Shown here: positions 1 to 6,367 of the stretch, piece after piece
Position numbering within the stretch: position 1 is the stretch's first letter
Layout: each line of letters begins with the position of its first letter
From: Nitrospina sp.
GTDB lineage: Bacteria; Nitrospinota; Nitrospinia; Nitrospinales; VA-1
Assembly: GCA_018653085.1 (NCBI GenBank)
Contig: JABIAY010000055.1
Location: 1-36,515 of the forward strand
Reading direction: 5' to 3'
Length of the DNA stretch: 36,515 nucleotides
The notes under the pieces: model-generated
Databases searched by the model: none
What the model saw: the letters and a program-made list of their open reading frames with translations, nothing else
What the model was told of the DNA's origin: nothing
Translations under genes and position numbers: made by a program

Positions 1-666
1 ACCATCCATAGCTCTAAGCATTTCGGCCACCTGTTCAGGATCGGTTACTGCAGCTAAGTGCTTACCTCTTGATGCGGGAAGTGCTCGACGAAGATCTCCG
101 GAAATATCATTCTCTGCTCGTCCGGTAGCTATTGCGTAACGCAAGATCTCACCACAATCTCCCAATGCACGGTGAGCAGTTTCCAAGGCACCTCGGCTTT
201 CAATTCGTTGTAAGACCTTTAATAGTTCCGGAGCTGTAACCTCTGCAATAGGATTTTTGCCAATCCAAGGAAAGATGTCTCGTTCAAGACGGCGTAGAAC
301 TCGTTGGCAGTGATCGGCACCCCAGTTTATGGAATATTTGCTAAACCATTCCCGTGCCAATACCTCAAAGCTATTTCCAGCTCTGTCTGCACGTGCTGAT
401 TTTGTGGCCTTACGGTTTTCACTTGGGTTGACACCGTCGGCAATTAATTTCCTGGCATCATCACGCCGTTCCCGAGCCTGCTTCAAACTTACATCTGGAT
501 AAATGCCGAGTGACAATAGTTTTTCTTTACCATCAAACCGGTATTTTAAACGCCACCATTTGCCGCCCTTTGGGCTTATCAATAAGAAGAGCCCACGTTC
601 ATCATATAATTTACGTGGCTTTATATCGGGTTTGGCGGTGCGTATAGAGGTATTAGACAGGGGCAT
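1..666 (-). CDS. P4-type tyrosine integrase, N-terminal part (cut by window edge)
   Basis: The minus strand is open from an ATG at 666 to the window edge, 222 codons, with an in-frame TAG a few codons upstream. Residues about 9-90 match the DUF4102 arm-DNA-binding domain of P4-type integrases (KLYDERGLFLLISPKGGKWW, then LGIYPDVSLKQARERRDDAR). Residues about 100-195 look like the SAM-like core-binding domain, and the catalytic domain would begin at the cut end, so its Arg/His/Tyr residues cannot be checked. These enzymes integrate islands into tRNA 3' ends. The gene starts 183 bases beyond the tRNA-Glu 3' fragment and runs in the same direction as the tRNA, the usual layout for such islands, so its island should continue to the left of the window. 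No clear ribosome site is seen. Confidence 0.93.
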   Translation of the reverse strand, partial: MPLSNTSIRTAKPDIKPRKLYDERGLFLLISPKGGKWWRLKYRFDGKEKLLSLGIYPDVSLKQARERRDDARKLIADGVNPSENRKATKSARADRAGNSFEVLAREWFSKYSINWGADHCQRVLRRLERDIFPWIGKNPIAEVTAPELLKVLQRIESRGALETAHRALGDCGEILRYAIATGRAENDISGDLRRALPASRGKHLAAVTDPEQVAEMLRAMDG

Positions 667-683
667 GGATTTCCATGGGATTA

Positions 684-730
684 GGGGTAACTAAGTCCGG
701 AGATGCTGAGGTAACCCCTAAAGTTACCCC
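684..730. promoter_or_regulatory. GGGGTAAC inverted repeat cluster upstream of P4-type integrase
   Basis: GGGGTAAC at 684-691 is perfectly inverted as GTTACCCC at 723-730, and a related GTAACCCC lies at 711-718. The cluster sits directly upstream of the integrase start at 666, so an operator or excisionase site is possible. This is inference from position and symmetry only. Confidence 0.4.
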
Positions 731-814
731 AATAAATCACCGGATTGCATTAGACCACAATACCACCCATGGAACACTAAATCAATATCTATCTATTGTA
801 AACAAAGGACTTGA

Positions 815-834
815 GGACTCTATTGGACTGTATT
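815..834. repeat. Tandem 10-bp repeat beside the att core
   Basis: GGACTCTATT at 815-824 is followed directly by GGACTGTATT at 825-834, one mismatch apart, ending 14 bases from the att core at 849. Position and the roughly one-helical-turn period fit an arm or accessory site for the neighbouring P4-type integrase. No protein binding can be shown from sequence. Confidence 0.4.
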
Positions 835-848
835 GGAAGTGAATTTGG

Positions 849-892
849 TAGCCCCAAGGGGAATCGAACCCCTGTTTCCGGCGTGAGAGGCC
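849..892 (-). repeat. Left att core, 44-bp direct repeat
   Basis: This is an exact copy of 6171-6214 in the same orientation. Together they mark the two ends of the integrated element. It corresponds to the anticodon loop through the 3' end of tRNA-Glu, a usual core for tyrosine integrases. Confidence 0.92.
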
Positions 893-914
893 GGATACAT
901 TATCCATTGGAGCC
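849..914 (-). pseudogene. tRNA-Glu 3' fragment with tRNA-like 5' part (att junction)
   Basis: Bases 849-892 are identical to the 3' 44 bases of the intact tRNA-Glu at 6171-6242, including the CTC anticodon loop, T-arm and acceptor 3' strand. Read on the minus strand, the following bases to 914 differ from tRNA-Glu but still supply GGCTCCA, which pairs with the acceptor 3' strand if G-U pairs are allowed. The 66-base molecule would have a D-arm about six bases too short. It is best read as the left att junction of the element, not a working tRNA. The 5' part recalls tRNA-Arg (AATGGATA), which may reflect the origin of the attP. Confidence 0.75.
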
Positions 915-978
915 ATCGAACCTTCCACACAATCAATCAGTTAATCCTACCCGTCAAATTTTTTACCCCCTTAAATCC

Positions 979-999
979 TGACACAAGTCTGACACAAGT
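979..999. repeat. Left paired TGACACAAGT motifs (putative integrase arm sites)
   Basis: TGACACAAGT occurs at 979-988 and again at 990-999, an 11-bp period. The same doublet, with one base change, occurs at 6107-6127 just inside the other end of the element. Arm-type sites for tyrosine integrases are short direct repeats flanking the core, so this is a good candidate. It lies 86 bases inside the left core. Confidence 0.6.
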
Positions 1000-1044
1000 T
1001 ATTGCCAGACAAATTCACCGAACTACTTCGTTCACAATGAAAGG

Positions 1045-1764
1045 ATGGATAGGTTTATGTCCCACTACCAAGAAGATTTGAGAGAGAACTTATTTATTAG
1101 AATACCAAAGGAAATTTTTGAGGAAGATTATTGGAGAAAACTACCTTCAGCTTCAAAAAGTATTTATCCTGTGATTCTTAAACACATTAATGCCCAGGGG
1201 ACTTGCTTCCCAAGTGAAGAAACAATCGCCAAATTAGCTGGTGTAACTCCAAAAACGGTACGAGAAGGACTAAAAGGACTTGATGGTTTGCCAGGTTTTG
1301 AAAAAGAAAAATATAGCACCCAAAGAGGTTATTCTGGTTATAGGTATATGATTGATCCTGTCGGTAAGAAAGTAAAAGTCATATCCATTAGCCATGCTTT
1401 TTTTAACGGTGGAAACTGGAGTGAACTTACACCATCTGCAAAGGCCATATATCCAGTTTTAAAATACTTTTCGTGGTGGGATTATGACCTCTATATTGAA
1501 CATGAAGATGTTGATTATGAGAATGCTGATGAAGATTCTATTTCTCCTGACAGCCCCTACCCTCTCCGAAAACACGACTTTATCAATCCCGACAATGAAA
1601 ACGTTGCACAGTTTTCAGGTGTTGATATTCGCTCAATTAGAAGCTCCTACCAATCACTCATTGACAATGGCTTTATGGAGCATCACGGGATGATTGAGGG
1701 TAGGGAAACATGGAAACTATTTACCAGGCCATCATTAACCCTTTCGGAAAATATTACCCACTAA
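1045..1764 (+). CDS. Double winged-helix DNA-binding protein
   Basis: The 239-residue product has two similar winged-helix units. The first, residues about 30-95, begins KLPSASKSIYPVILKHI and contains PSEETIAKLAGVTPKTVREG, a typical recognition helix. The second, residues about 128-225, begins ELTPSAKAIYPVLKYFS and contains NVAQFSGVDIRSIRSSYQSL. The repeated (L/T)PSxKxIYPV start suggests internal duplication. Single units resemble HTH_36-type domains found in plasmid and phage replication initiators and regulators, so replication or control of the element is plausible but unproven. ATG at 1057 (MSHYQ) is an alternative start. It is the first gene inside the left end of the element. Confidence 0.8.
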   Translation: MDRFMSHYQEDLRENLFIRIPKEIFEEDYWRKLPSASKSIYPVILKHINAQGTCFPSEETIAKLAGVTPKTVREGLKGLDGLPGFEKEKYSTQRGYSGYRYMIDPVGKKVKVISISHAFFNGGNWSELTPSAKAIYPVLKYFSWWDYDLYIEHEDVDYENADEDSISPDSPYPLRKHDFINPDNENVAQFSGVDIRSIRSSYQSLIDNGFMEHHGMIEGRETWKLFTRPSLTLSENITH

Positions 1765-1865
1765 GTATGTTTGTAAGAATCTAATTAAGTATCTTTTAAG
1801 TAACTATTGAGAATAGTCGTGCTATCAAAATGATAGCAAACGACTGAATGTGGATAGGGTCAGAC

Positions 1866-2258
1866 ATGAGCAATAACCAAGGTTTAAAGCGCATCGGCAA
1901 GGAAATCGAACCAGATAAACAAACCGGAAAAAAACCTAATAATCTGGGGGAACTCGTCAAAACGGGAGGCCCTGGGCGACCAAGGGGGAGTGTGAACAAA
2001 GTTCCTGCGTCTCTAAGAGACGACCTCATCACCGTTTACGAGGAGCTAGGAGGCATCCAGGGCATGGTGGAGTGGGCAAAGGCAAAAGAAGGGAACCGTG
2101 CCCTGTTCTACCGAATCTTGGCTTCTACCCTACCTAGGCAGGTTGCAGTATCGGCTCGGATGGAGCATCAGCATAGCTTATCGAAACTTAGTGATGATGA
2201 GTTGATTGAGATAATAGAGGGAGGAAAGCGTTCCATAGAGAAGATGAAAAATGATTAA
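1866..2258 (+). CDS. Small phage-like hypothetical protein
   Basis: The 130-residue product starts at ATG 1866 (MSNNQGLKR), which has AGGG about eight bases upstream; an in-frame ATG at 1848 lacks this. Residues about 38-50 carry a GGPGRPRGSVNK stretch, a basic AT-hook-like or terminase-small-subunit-like linker. A conserved-looking segment, NRALFYRILASTLPRQV, follows, and the C-terminus is an acidic/basic helix (KLSDDELIEIIEG). Such GRPRGSxNK...LFY..LA.LLP proteins are common in prophages, often near packaging genes, but the function here is unknown. It lies about 100 bases after the winged-helix gene and is probably co-transcribed with it. Confidence 0.7.
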   Translation: MSNNQGLKRIGKEIEPDKQTGKKPNNLGELVKTGGPGRPRGSVNKVPASLRDDLITVYEELGGIQGMVEWAKAKEGNRALFYRILASTLPRQVAVSARMEHQHSLSKLSDDELIEIIEGGKRSIEKMKND

Positions 2259-2357
2259 AGAAGGCTCATCAAAACGAAACAGTAGGAGGGAGTATCTGTA
2301 GGTTGACTTGGGGAGCACAATCTACTTTTTACTGATTCATCTTCCCAAAATATTTTT

Positions 2358-4112
2358 TTACGAAATAATTTTTTTTAGGTAAGAAAGAAAGTCATTCCTA
2401 AATAATTCTGGACGCTTCTGAAGTTCTTTTTCCGCTAGAGACAACATCTCTTCTGTTGACATAGCATCTATGGGGTTCCGCTCCCCCTTCAACTTAAGCC
2501 ATCCGTCCTTGATACCTTCATTATATAGTCGCCTAGCGAAGTTTCTTCGGCTAGTAAAAAATGTTTTTTTTCTTTGAGGGATATAATTATTTTCCTCCAT
2601 CCAAATATATGCTTCTATTACCTCATATTCATCCCTAAATTTATCAAATAAAGCTCTCATTAATTCTTGTTGGTTGTTGTATTTGTGAAATGAATCACCC
2701 ATTTCACATCTTATAAAATATTCAGTATTATCTTGCCAATCTGCTGGTCTCTTGGGCGACCCTTCTTCTACCTCAGGGTTCTCATTTGCTTTGCCAGGAT
2801 ATTCGTTGTCTACTTTTTCATTTATAAGTTCTTTGATGTCTGATAGCAACGAAACAGACTCAGCGTTTTCTAAAAATTTCAACATATATTTACGTGCTTC
2901 TCCTATGGCAGTTTCTAAAACCTGAGCAATATCCCATTCAACATCTTGAGTATCTGGTGCTTGCTGTTTGTAGAATGGACTAGAGCTATCTAGGCCAAGG
3001 AAAGATATTGCAAAGAAAACGACCAGAGGAACTTCTTTTCCATCAATCATAGCGTCTTTATTATTGTTATAGGAGTCATTCAAAATAGGGAACCAATATT
3101 CAAAAATACTTGCAACCTCGCCTTCGGTTGCTCCGAGTGTTATCCACGCTTCATTAGCCGACAAAAGCATTTCATCGGAAAATTGTTCTCCAAATTTATC
3201 TTTTGCTACGAGATAAAAACACCACGATAAGTAAATACGAAACCACGTATCTGCCAATTCACGCAAAGGATCGGGGAGTTTATCGAGAGCATCTAGGTTT
3301 TTTTTATTTTCGGTGAGATTAAAACCGTTCATAAAGCTATGAACCATAAATTTCCCCAATAACGAAGGAGTAATCATAGAAGGAGTAATCTCTATATTCT
3401 TTGTTTCGGAGAGTGTTCCGGTTAACACATTCTTAACCTTGCCGAGTGGTTTCATACCACTCACACTAGCAATAATAAAAGCCACTATCGCAATTAGAAC
3501 AACCCAAATGGCAAACGTTGGGAGCAGAATATATGAAAAGAATAATCCAATCCCACAAATAATAATCCGATCATATTTTTCACTAGGGAATATGAATGAT
3601 AGATAAGCAATAATGATCCAAAAAACAAAAGAAATAATTTTAGAGGGTGTTTTGTAAAAACTTTTTTCTGACAACTCGAAAAAATGAGACAGTGTTGGAA
3701 GTTTCAGGAGCACTGATACAGTATAATTCCCTGGAGCGGAACAAAAAAAATCTAGCCATAACTTAACCTTAAACCAAATTCCGCTAAAGGATTTAGGGCT
3801 TCCAACGGTAGCGTCAATACGGTTGTATATTAATTTTAAATACTCTTGGTGCACCCACCCATTCGCTTGTGACAGATTTAACCATTTAAGTGCTTGTTCA
3901 AAATCCTGAACTGACCCCTCTCCATACGCATATATTATTCCAAGAAGGAATTGAACCTCTTCATCTCCCTCTTCAGCTAGAGGCTTCAACTTTTTTAATG
4001 CAGAAATATAATCTTCCCGTTCATAAGCATCCAATCCGTCCTGCAGGTTATCCGCATAAACAGGAGCGTTAATGCTAAACAAAACGATAAAGGCCGCATA
4101 GATAATACGCAT
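2358..4112 (-). CDS. Large Sel1-repeat and multi-spanning membrane protein (element cargo)
   Basis: The 584-residue product has an N-terminal signal peptide (about 1-20, ending VYA), then one and a half Sel1-like repeats at about 22-82 (DGLDAYEREDYISALKKLKP, then VQFLLGIIYAYGEG). Three hydrophobic segments follow at about 158-176, 182-200 and 201-218. The remaining 360 residues are charged and helical, with no motif I recognise. The Sel1 part resembles the start of the chromosomal Sel1 protein at 22621-23805. It takes up about a third of the element and lies opposite to its neighbours, with its own upstream region. A role in envelope interaction or defence is possible only as a guess. The real start is probably ATG 4112. 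Confidence 0.8.
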   Translation of the reverse strand: MRIIYAAFIVLFSINAPVYADNLQDGLDAYEREDYISALKKLKPLAEEGDEEVQFLLGIIYAYGEGSVQDFEQALKWLNLSQANGWVHQEYLKLIYNRIDATVGSPKSFSGIWFKVKLWLDFFCSAPGNYTVSVLLKLPTLSHFFELSEKSFYKTPSKIISFVFWIIIAYLSFIFPSEKYDRIIICGIGLFFSYILLPTFAIWVVLIAIVAFIIASVSGMKPLGKVKNVLTGTLSETKNIEITPSMITPSLLGKFMVHSFMNGFNLTENKKNLDALDKLPDPLRELADTWFRIYLSWCFYLVAKDKFGEQFSDEMLLSANEAWITLGATEGEVASIFEYWFPILNDSYNNNKDAMIDGKEVPLVVFFAISFLGLDSSSPFYKQQAPDTQDVEWDIAQVLETAIGEARKYMLKFLENAESVSLLSDIKELINEKVDNEYPGKANENPEVEEGSPKRPADWQDNTEYFIRCEMGDSFHKYNNQQELMRALFDKFRDEYEVIEAYIWMEENNYIPQRKKTFFTSRRNFARRLYNEGIKDGWLKLKGERNPIDAMSTEEMLSLAEKELQKRPELFRNDFLSYLKKIIS

Positions 4113-4263
4113 GGCAATAGCTCTAAATTTTATGATGCGACAATAATACTTCGTCTTCCCAGTTTACGCAAACTTTGGTAATATCTGGCATGAGAAGTTT
4201 CCTGATTGCTCTGACTATGCTGGTTTCAGTATCTACCTAGGCTTTGGAAAGGTAACTGAAAAA

Positions 4264-4452
4264 ATGAAAATTAAGAGAGGACTAAAGAGAGTATGGATTT
4301 TGGGTACATTTGTTTATTTGCTTTTAATGTACGGAATAAGTCATAGGGAGTTTGGCACTGCTATTTGGGGAGGAGTAGTTGGCCTTGCAATTTGGTGGTT
4401 ACTATATTGGGGAGTTTCAGGGTTTTTTGATGATGAGAAAGATGAAGGGTAA
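4264..4452 (+). CDS. Small two-helix membrane protein
   Basis: The 62-residue product has a basic start (MKIKRGLKRVW), two hydrophobic segments at about 10-25 and 32-53 (tryptophan-rich, AIWWLLYWGVSGFF), and an acidic tail (DDEKDEG). GGAAAGG lies about ten bases upstream of the ATG. It is divergent from the 584-residue membrane protein, with about 150 bases between them, so the two could share a control region. No family is recognised. Confidence 0.6.
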   Translation: MKIKRGLKRVWILGTFVYLLLMYGISHREFGTAIWGGVVGLAIWWLLYWGVSGFFDDEKDEG

Positions 4453-4459
4453 CGGCGAG

Positions 4460-4480
4460 AAAAAAAGTAGAAAACCCTAC
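4460..4480 (-). terminator. Weak intrinsic terminator after XRE regulator
   Basis: On the minus strand a short GTAG/CTAC stem (4467-4480) is followed by seven T residues (complement of 4460-4466). It lies 46 bases beyond the regulator stop. The stem is short, so the call is tentative. Confidence 0.3.
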
Positions 4481-4525
4481 ACTTGAAATATCCCCCCCCC
4501 TGCTCCCAAAACAGTTTATATCTGA

Positions 4526-4909
4526 TTACTTCTTTTTAGTAGTCTTTGGCTTTGTCGAAGATTTCTTTATATTTGCTTTAAGCTCCTCATTTTCCTGCTC
4601 CAACCTTTTGATATTCTGTTCAAGCAGGGAAATATATTTAGCAGTTGTGTCAGCATCCTTCTCCTCCTCCCCTCCTATTGGCTGATCTATGCCACCCAGA
4701 CCAAAAAAAGGTGGTACTACTTCACATATTTTGTAGACCCCGATAGCTGTTGCCGTAGGCACATCCACCCTTCCAGACTCGTAATTTTCAAGCGACTTTT
4801 TAGATATTTTGAGCTTCACAGCCAAGTCTTTCTGGGTCAATCCCTTACTTTTCCTAGAGGCCCTGACCCAATCGGAAGTAGTAGTATCGTTCTGTTTTTT
4901 TGTTGACAT
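4526..4909 (-). CDS. XRE-family transcriptional regulator with coiled-coil tail
   Basis: The 127-residue product, started at ATG 4909 (MSTKKQND), has a helix-turn-helix of the Cro/C1 type at about residues 12-65 (KGLTQKDLAVKLKISKKSLE, then NYESGRVDVP). A predicted coiled coil follows (EQNIKRLEQENEELK), with a lysine-rich tail. The reading frame is open further upstream to 4972, but the ATG at 4909 is preferred because paired repeats and a promoter-like sequence lie immediately upstream. It is divergent from the integrase and probably represses it or itself, as in phage-like elements. No good ribosome site is seen, so the message may be leaderless or nearly so. Confidence 0.85.
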   Translation of the reverse strand: MSTKKQNDTTTSDWVRASRKSKGLTQKDLAVKLKISKKSLENYESGRVDVPTATAIGVYKICEVVPPFFGLGGIDQPIGGEEEKDADTTAKYISLLEQNIKRLEQENEELKANIKKSSTKPKTTKKK

Positions 4910-4936
4910 ATTGCGAAATGTATAATATATTGCGAA
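4908..4936. promoter_or_regulatory. Paired ATATTGCGAA operator overlapping the XRE regulator start
   Basis: ATATTGCGAA occurs at 4908-4917 and at 4927-4936, nineteen bases apart, in direct orientation, with AT-rich TATAAT-like sequence between. One copy overlaps the start codon of the XRE gene. The layout fits an autoregulatory operator for that regulator. Binding is inferred, not shown. Confidence 0.55.
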
Positions 4937-4996
4937 TGTTAAATGCTTTTGAGGACAATTCAATGTTAACAATCCATAGCACTCAAATCAACGATA

Positions 4997-5025
4997 AACC
5001 GAGAAATATTGATTTCTTCTCGGTT
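4997..5025. promoter_or_regulatory. 9-bp perfect inverted repeat upstream of integrase
   Basis: AACCGAGAA at 4997-5005 is perfectly inverted as TTCTCGGTT at 5017-5025, with an 11-base loop. It lies in the intergenic space between the divergent XRE regulator and integrase genes. It could be an operator, an attenuator hairpin or an excisionase site. Confidence 0.45.
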
Positions 5026-5026
5026 C

Positions 5027-5075
5027 TGGCCCGTTGGATCACTCCTTTTCCTCGAAAGCATTATCTGACGGGCCA
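5027..5075. promoter_or_regulatory. Second 8-bp inverted repeat in integrase leader
   Basis: TGGCCCGT at 5027-5034 is inverted as ACGGGCCA at 5068-5075. It directly follows the 4997-5025 repeat and precedes the integrase start at 5148. Together they could fold the leader into two successive hairpins. The function is unknown. Confidence 0.35.
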
Positions 5076-5147
5076 TTTCATATATCAACCATGCTAAACT
5101 CGCTACCCTGGAAGGCTCGAGGGTTCCCAATAGCTAGGGGAACAGAT

Positions 5148-6140
5148 ATGCCGAGCGAAATTATCCGGCGTAGTAATCATGGCAGTTATTACGCCAACGT
5201 TAGCTACATGGGTGTTAGGTTGCGAGATTGTTTAAAGACAGTGAACCGAAATGAAGCCCAACGTAGACTTATTGAACTTAAACATTTAGTAGAAAGGGGT
5301 GATTACCAAAAGATAAAGCAAACATTTGATGAGCTTGTCGCAGACTACGAACCTGTTTCCAGGAGAGGAATCTACAAGGGCAAGCCAAACAAGGAAAAGA
5401 AAGACTTTGCTCAAAAGTATTTGATGTCTATTTTCAAAGGGAAAAAGATAGTCGATATAGACGTTGATGCATGGGCAAAGGCTCACGCTTTAGACCCAAG
5501 GTGGTCTGGTTCCTCATGTAAGAAGCATTTTACGGTGATGAGGGAATTGGGATTCGATTTGCCAGCCGTAGATTACAAACCTGGCAAAGGTTGGAACCTG
5601 GATCAAATCTTGGAGGAAAAGGATGTGTTAAAGGTTTTAAACTTTATGCCAGAGAAATACCGGGATGTCTGCATGATTTCTGCGTTGACAAGTCTCCGGT
5701 TAGGAAACGTGATTAAGATGAGTAAAAAAGATGTGCAAGCTACTGGATGGATTAAGCCAGTGAATGGTCAGGCTAAGACCGGACTTCCAGTAGAGGTGAA
5801 GATCAGCAAGGCATTGGCAAAGATATTTCAAAGACTGCCAGCCCCGCTAAGAGAGGACGATCTTTATTTTCCACATTTGAGGAATATGAATAAAGCCTTA
5901 TCTACAGCCGTCAGACGTGCTTTTAAACGTGCTGGTTATAGCTTTGGATCTTTTATTCACTTCAGGCACTTCCACGCTTGTTCAGCACTGGACTCTGGTC
6001 ATTCACTTGAGGAAATCCAGGCTCAGCTTGGTCATAAAAACATAAGTCAGACTCAAGTTTATGCTCGAGTTAAACGTGAAAAATTAGCAAAAGTAGCAGA
6101 GTCGGTTGACACAACTCTGACACAAGTAGGGGGTCATTAG
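5148..6140 (+). CDS. Tyrosine recombinase/integrase of the 5.3-kb element
   Basis: The 330-residue product starts at ATG 5148 (MPSEIIRRSN), chosen because AGGGGA lies about seven bases upstream; the frame is open back to 5034. The N-terminal part (SNHGSYYANVSYMGVRLRDC) resembles the beta-sheet arm-binding domain. The catalytic domain has the first arginine in SLRLGNVIKM, an FRH box (SFIHFRHFHAC), the GH pair in QLGHKNISQTQVYARV and the tyrosine nucleophile in VYARV. In the FRH box the usual HxxR histidine is isoleucine, with a histidine one position later, an unusual variant. The gene ends 30 bases from the att core at tRNA-Glu. The last codons contain the right copy of the paired TGACACAA motif. 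Confidence 0.92.
   Translation: MPSEIIRRSNHGSYYANVSYMGVRLRDCLKTVNRNEAQRRLIELKHLVERGDYQKIKQTFDELVADYEPVSRRGIYKGKPNKEKKDFAQKYLMSIFKGKKIVDIDVDAWAKAHALDPRWSGSSCKKHFTVMRELGFDLPAVDYKPGKGWNLDQILEEKDVLKVLNFMPEKYRDVCMISALTSLRLGNVIKMSKKDVQATGWIKPVNGQAKTGLPVEVKISKALAKIFQRLPAPLREDDLYFPHLRNMNKALSTAVRRAFKRAGYSFGSFIHFRHFHACSALDSGHSLEEIQAQLGHKNISQTQVYARVKREKLAKVAESVDTTLTQVGGH
6107..6127. repeat. Right paired TGACACAA motifs (putative integrase arm sites)
   Basis: TGACACAACT at 6107-6116 and TGACACAAGT at 6118-6127 repeat with the same 11-bp period and orientation as the left doublet at 979-999. They lie within the last codons of the integrase and 43 bases inside the right core. The match between both ends suggests arm-type binding sites. 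Confidence 0.6.
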
Positions 6141-6170
6141 TTTGACTGGGTTACAACTGATTGAAAAGTA

Positions 6171-6214
6171 TAGCCCCAAGGGGAATCGAACCCCTGTTTC
6201 CGGCGTGAGAGGCC
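6171..6214 (-). repeat. Right att core, 44-bp direct repeat inside tRNA-Glu
   Basis: Identical to 849-892. It covers the anticodon region to the 3' end of tRNA-Glu and marks the right end of the integrated element. Confidence 0.92.
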
Positions 6215-6242
6215 AGCGTCCTAGCCGCTAGACGATGGGGCC
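6171..6242 (-). tRNA. tRNA-Glu(CTC)
   Basis: The minus-strand sequence forms a full cloverleaf of 72 bases. The acceptor GGCCCCA pairs with TGGGGCT (one G-U), discriminator A; the anticodon stem CTGGC/GCCGG holds the loop CTCTCAC with anticodon CTC; the T-arm is AGGGG-TTCGATT-CCCCT. CCA is not encoded. The 3' 44 bases are the att core repeated at 849-892, so this is the host integration site kept intact by the element. Confidence 0.95.
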
Positions 6243-6300
6243 ATACAGGTATATGGCGTGTAACTATTTTTGCTTACCCTTCGAGGAAGAGGAAGAAACT

Positions 6301-6330
6301 TATCTGTGTCTATCCGTGTTTATCTGTGGT
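6301..6330. repeat. Three degenerate 10-bp tandem repeats
   Basis: TATCTGTGTC, TATCCGTGTT and TATCTGTGGT follow each other directly in the 124-base space between tRNA-Glu and the membrane protein gene. No function is evident. Confidence 0.5.
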
Positions 6331-6354
6331 TAAACTCTTTTGAAAATATTTCCT

Positions 6355-6367
6355 GCGGCGAGGCCGC
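6355..6367 (-). repeat. Short GC hairpin at stop codon of the membrane protein gene
   Basis: GCGGC at 6355-6359 pairs with GCCGC at 6363-6367. Read on the minus strand, the stop codon TAG runs straight into it (TAGCGGC), as also happens at the end of the cytochrome b gene at 14310. It may act as a 3' stabiliser or weak terminator. Confidence 0.4.

Larger units (their letters stand above)
849..6214. mobile_element. Integrated element of about 5.3 kb at tRNA-Glu
   Basis: The element is bounded by the exact 44-bp repeats 849-892 and 6171-6214, leaves an intact tRNA-Glu at its right end, and carries its own tyrosine integrase and XRE regulator. Its interior is visibly AT-richer than the housekeeping genes to the right. 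Cargo is a double winged-helix protein, a small phage-like protein, a 584-residue Sel1/membrane protein and a small membrane protein. No terminase, capsid, relaxase or obvious conjugation gene is present, so it is either a very small island or satellite, or the remnant of a larger element. Excision would rebuild tRNA-Glu next to the P4-type integrase island. Confidence 0.88.

Noticed and set aside
849..914. Second functional tRNA-Glu
   Set aside because: The D-arm is about six bases too short and the 5' half does not match tRNA-Glu; it is explained as an att junction.
4492..4500. Run of nine C as a phase-variable tract
   Set aside because: It lies outside any reading frame and shows no link to a promoter spacer, so switching is not supported.
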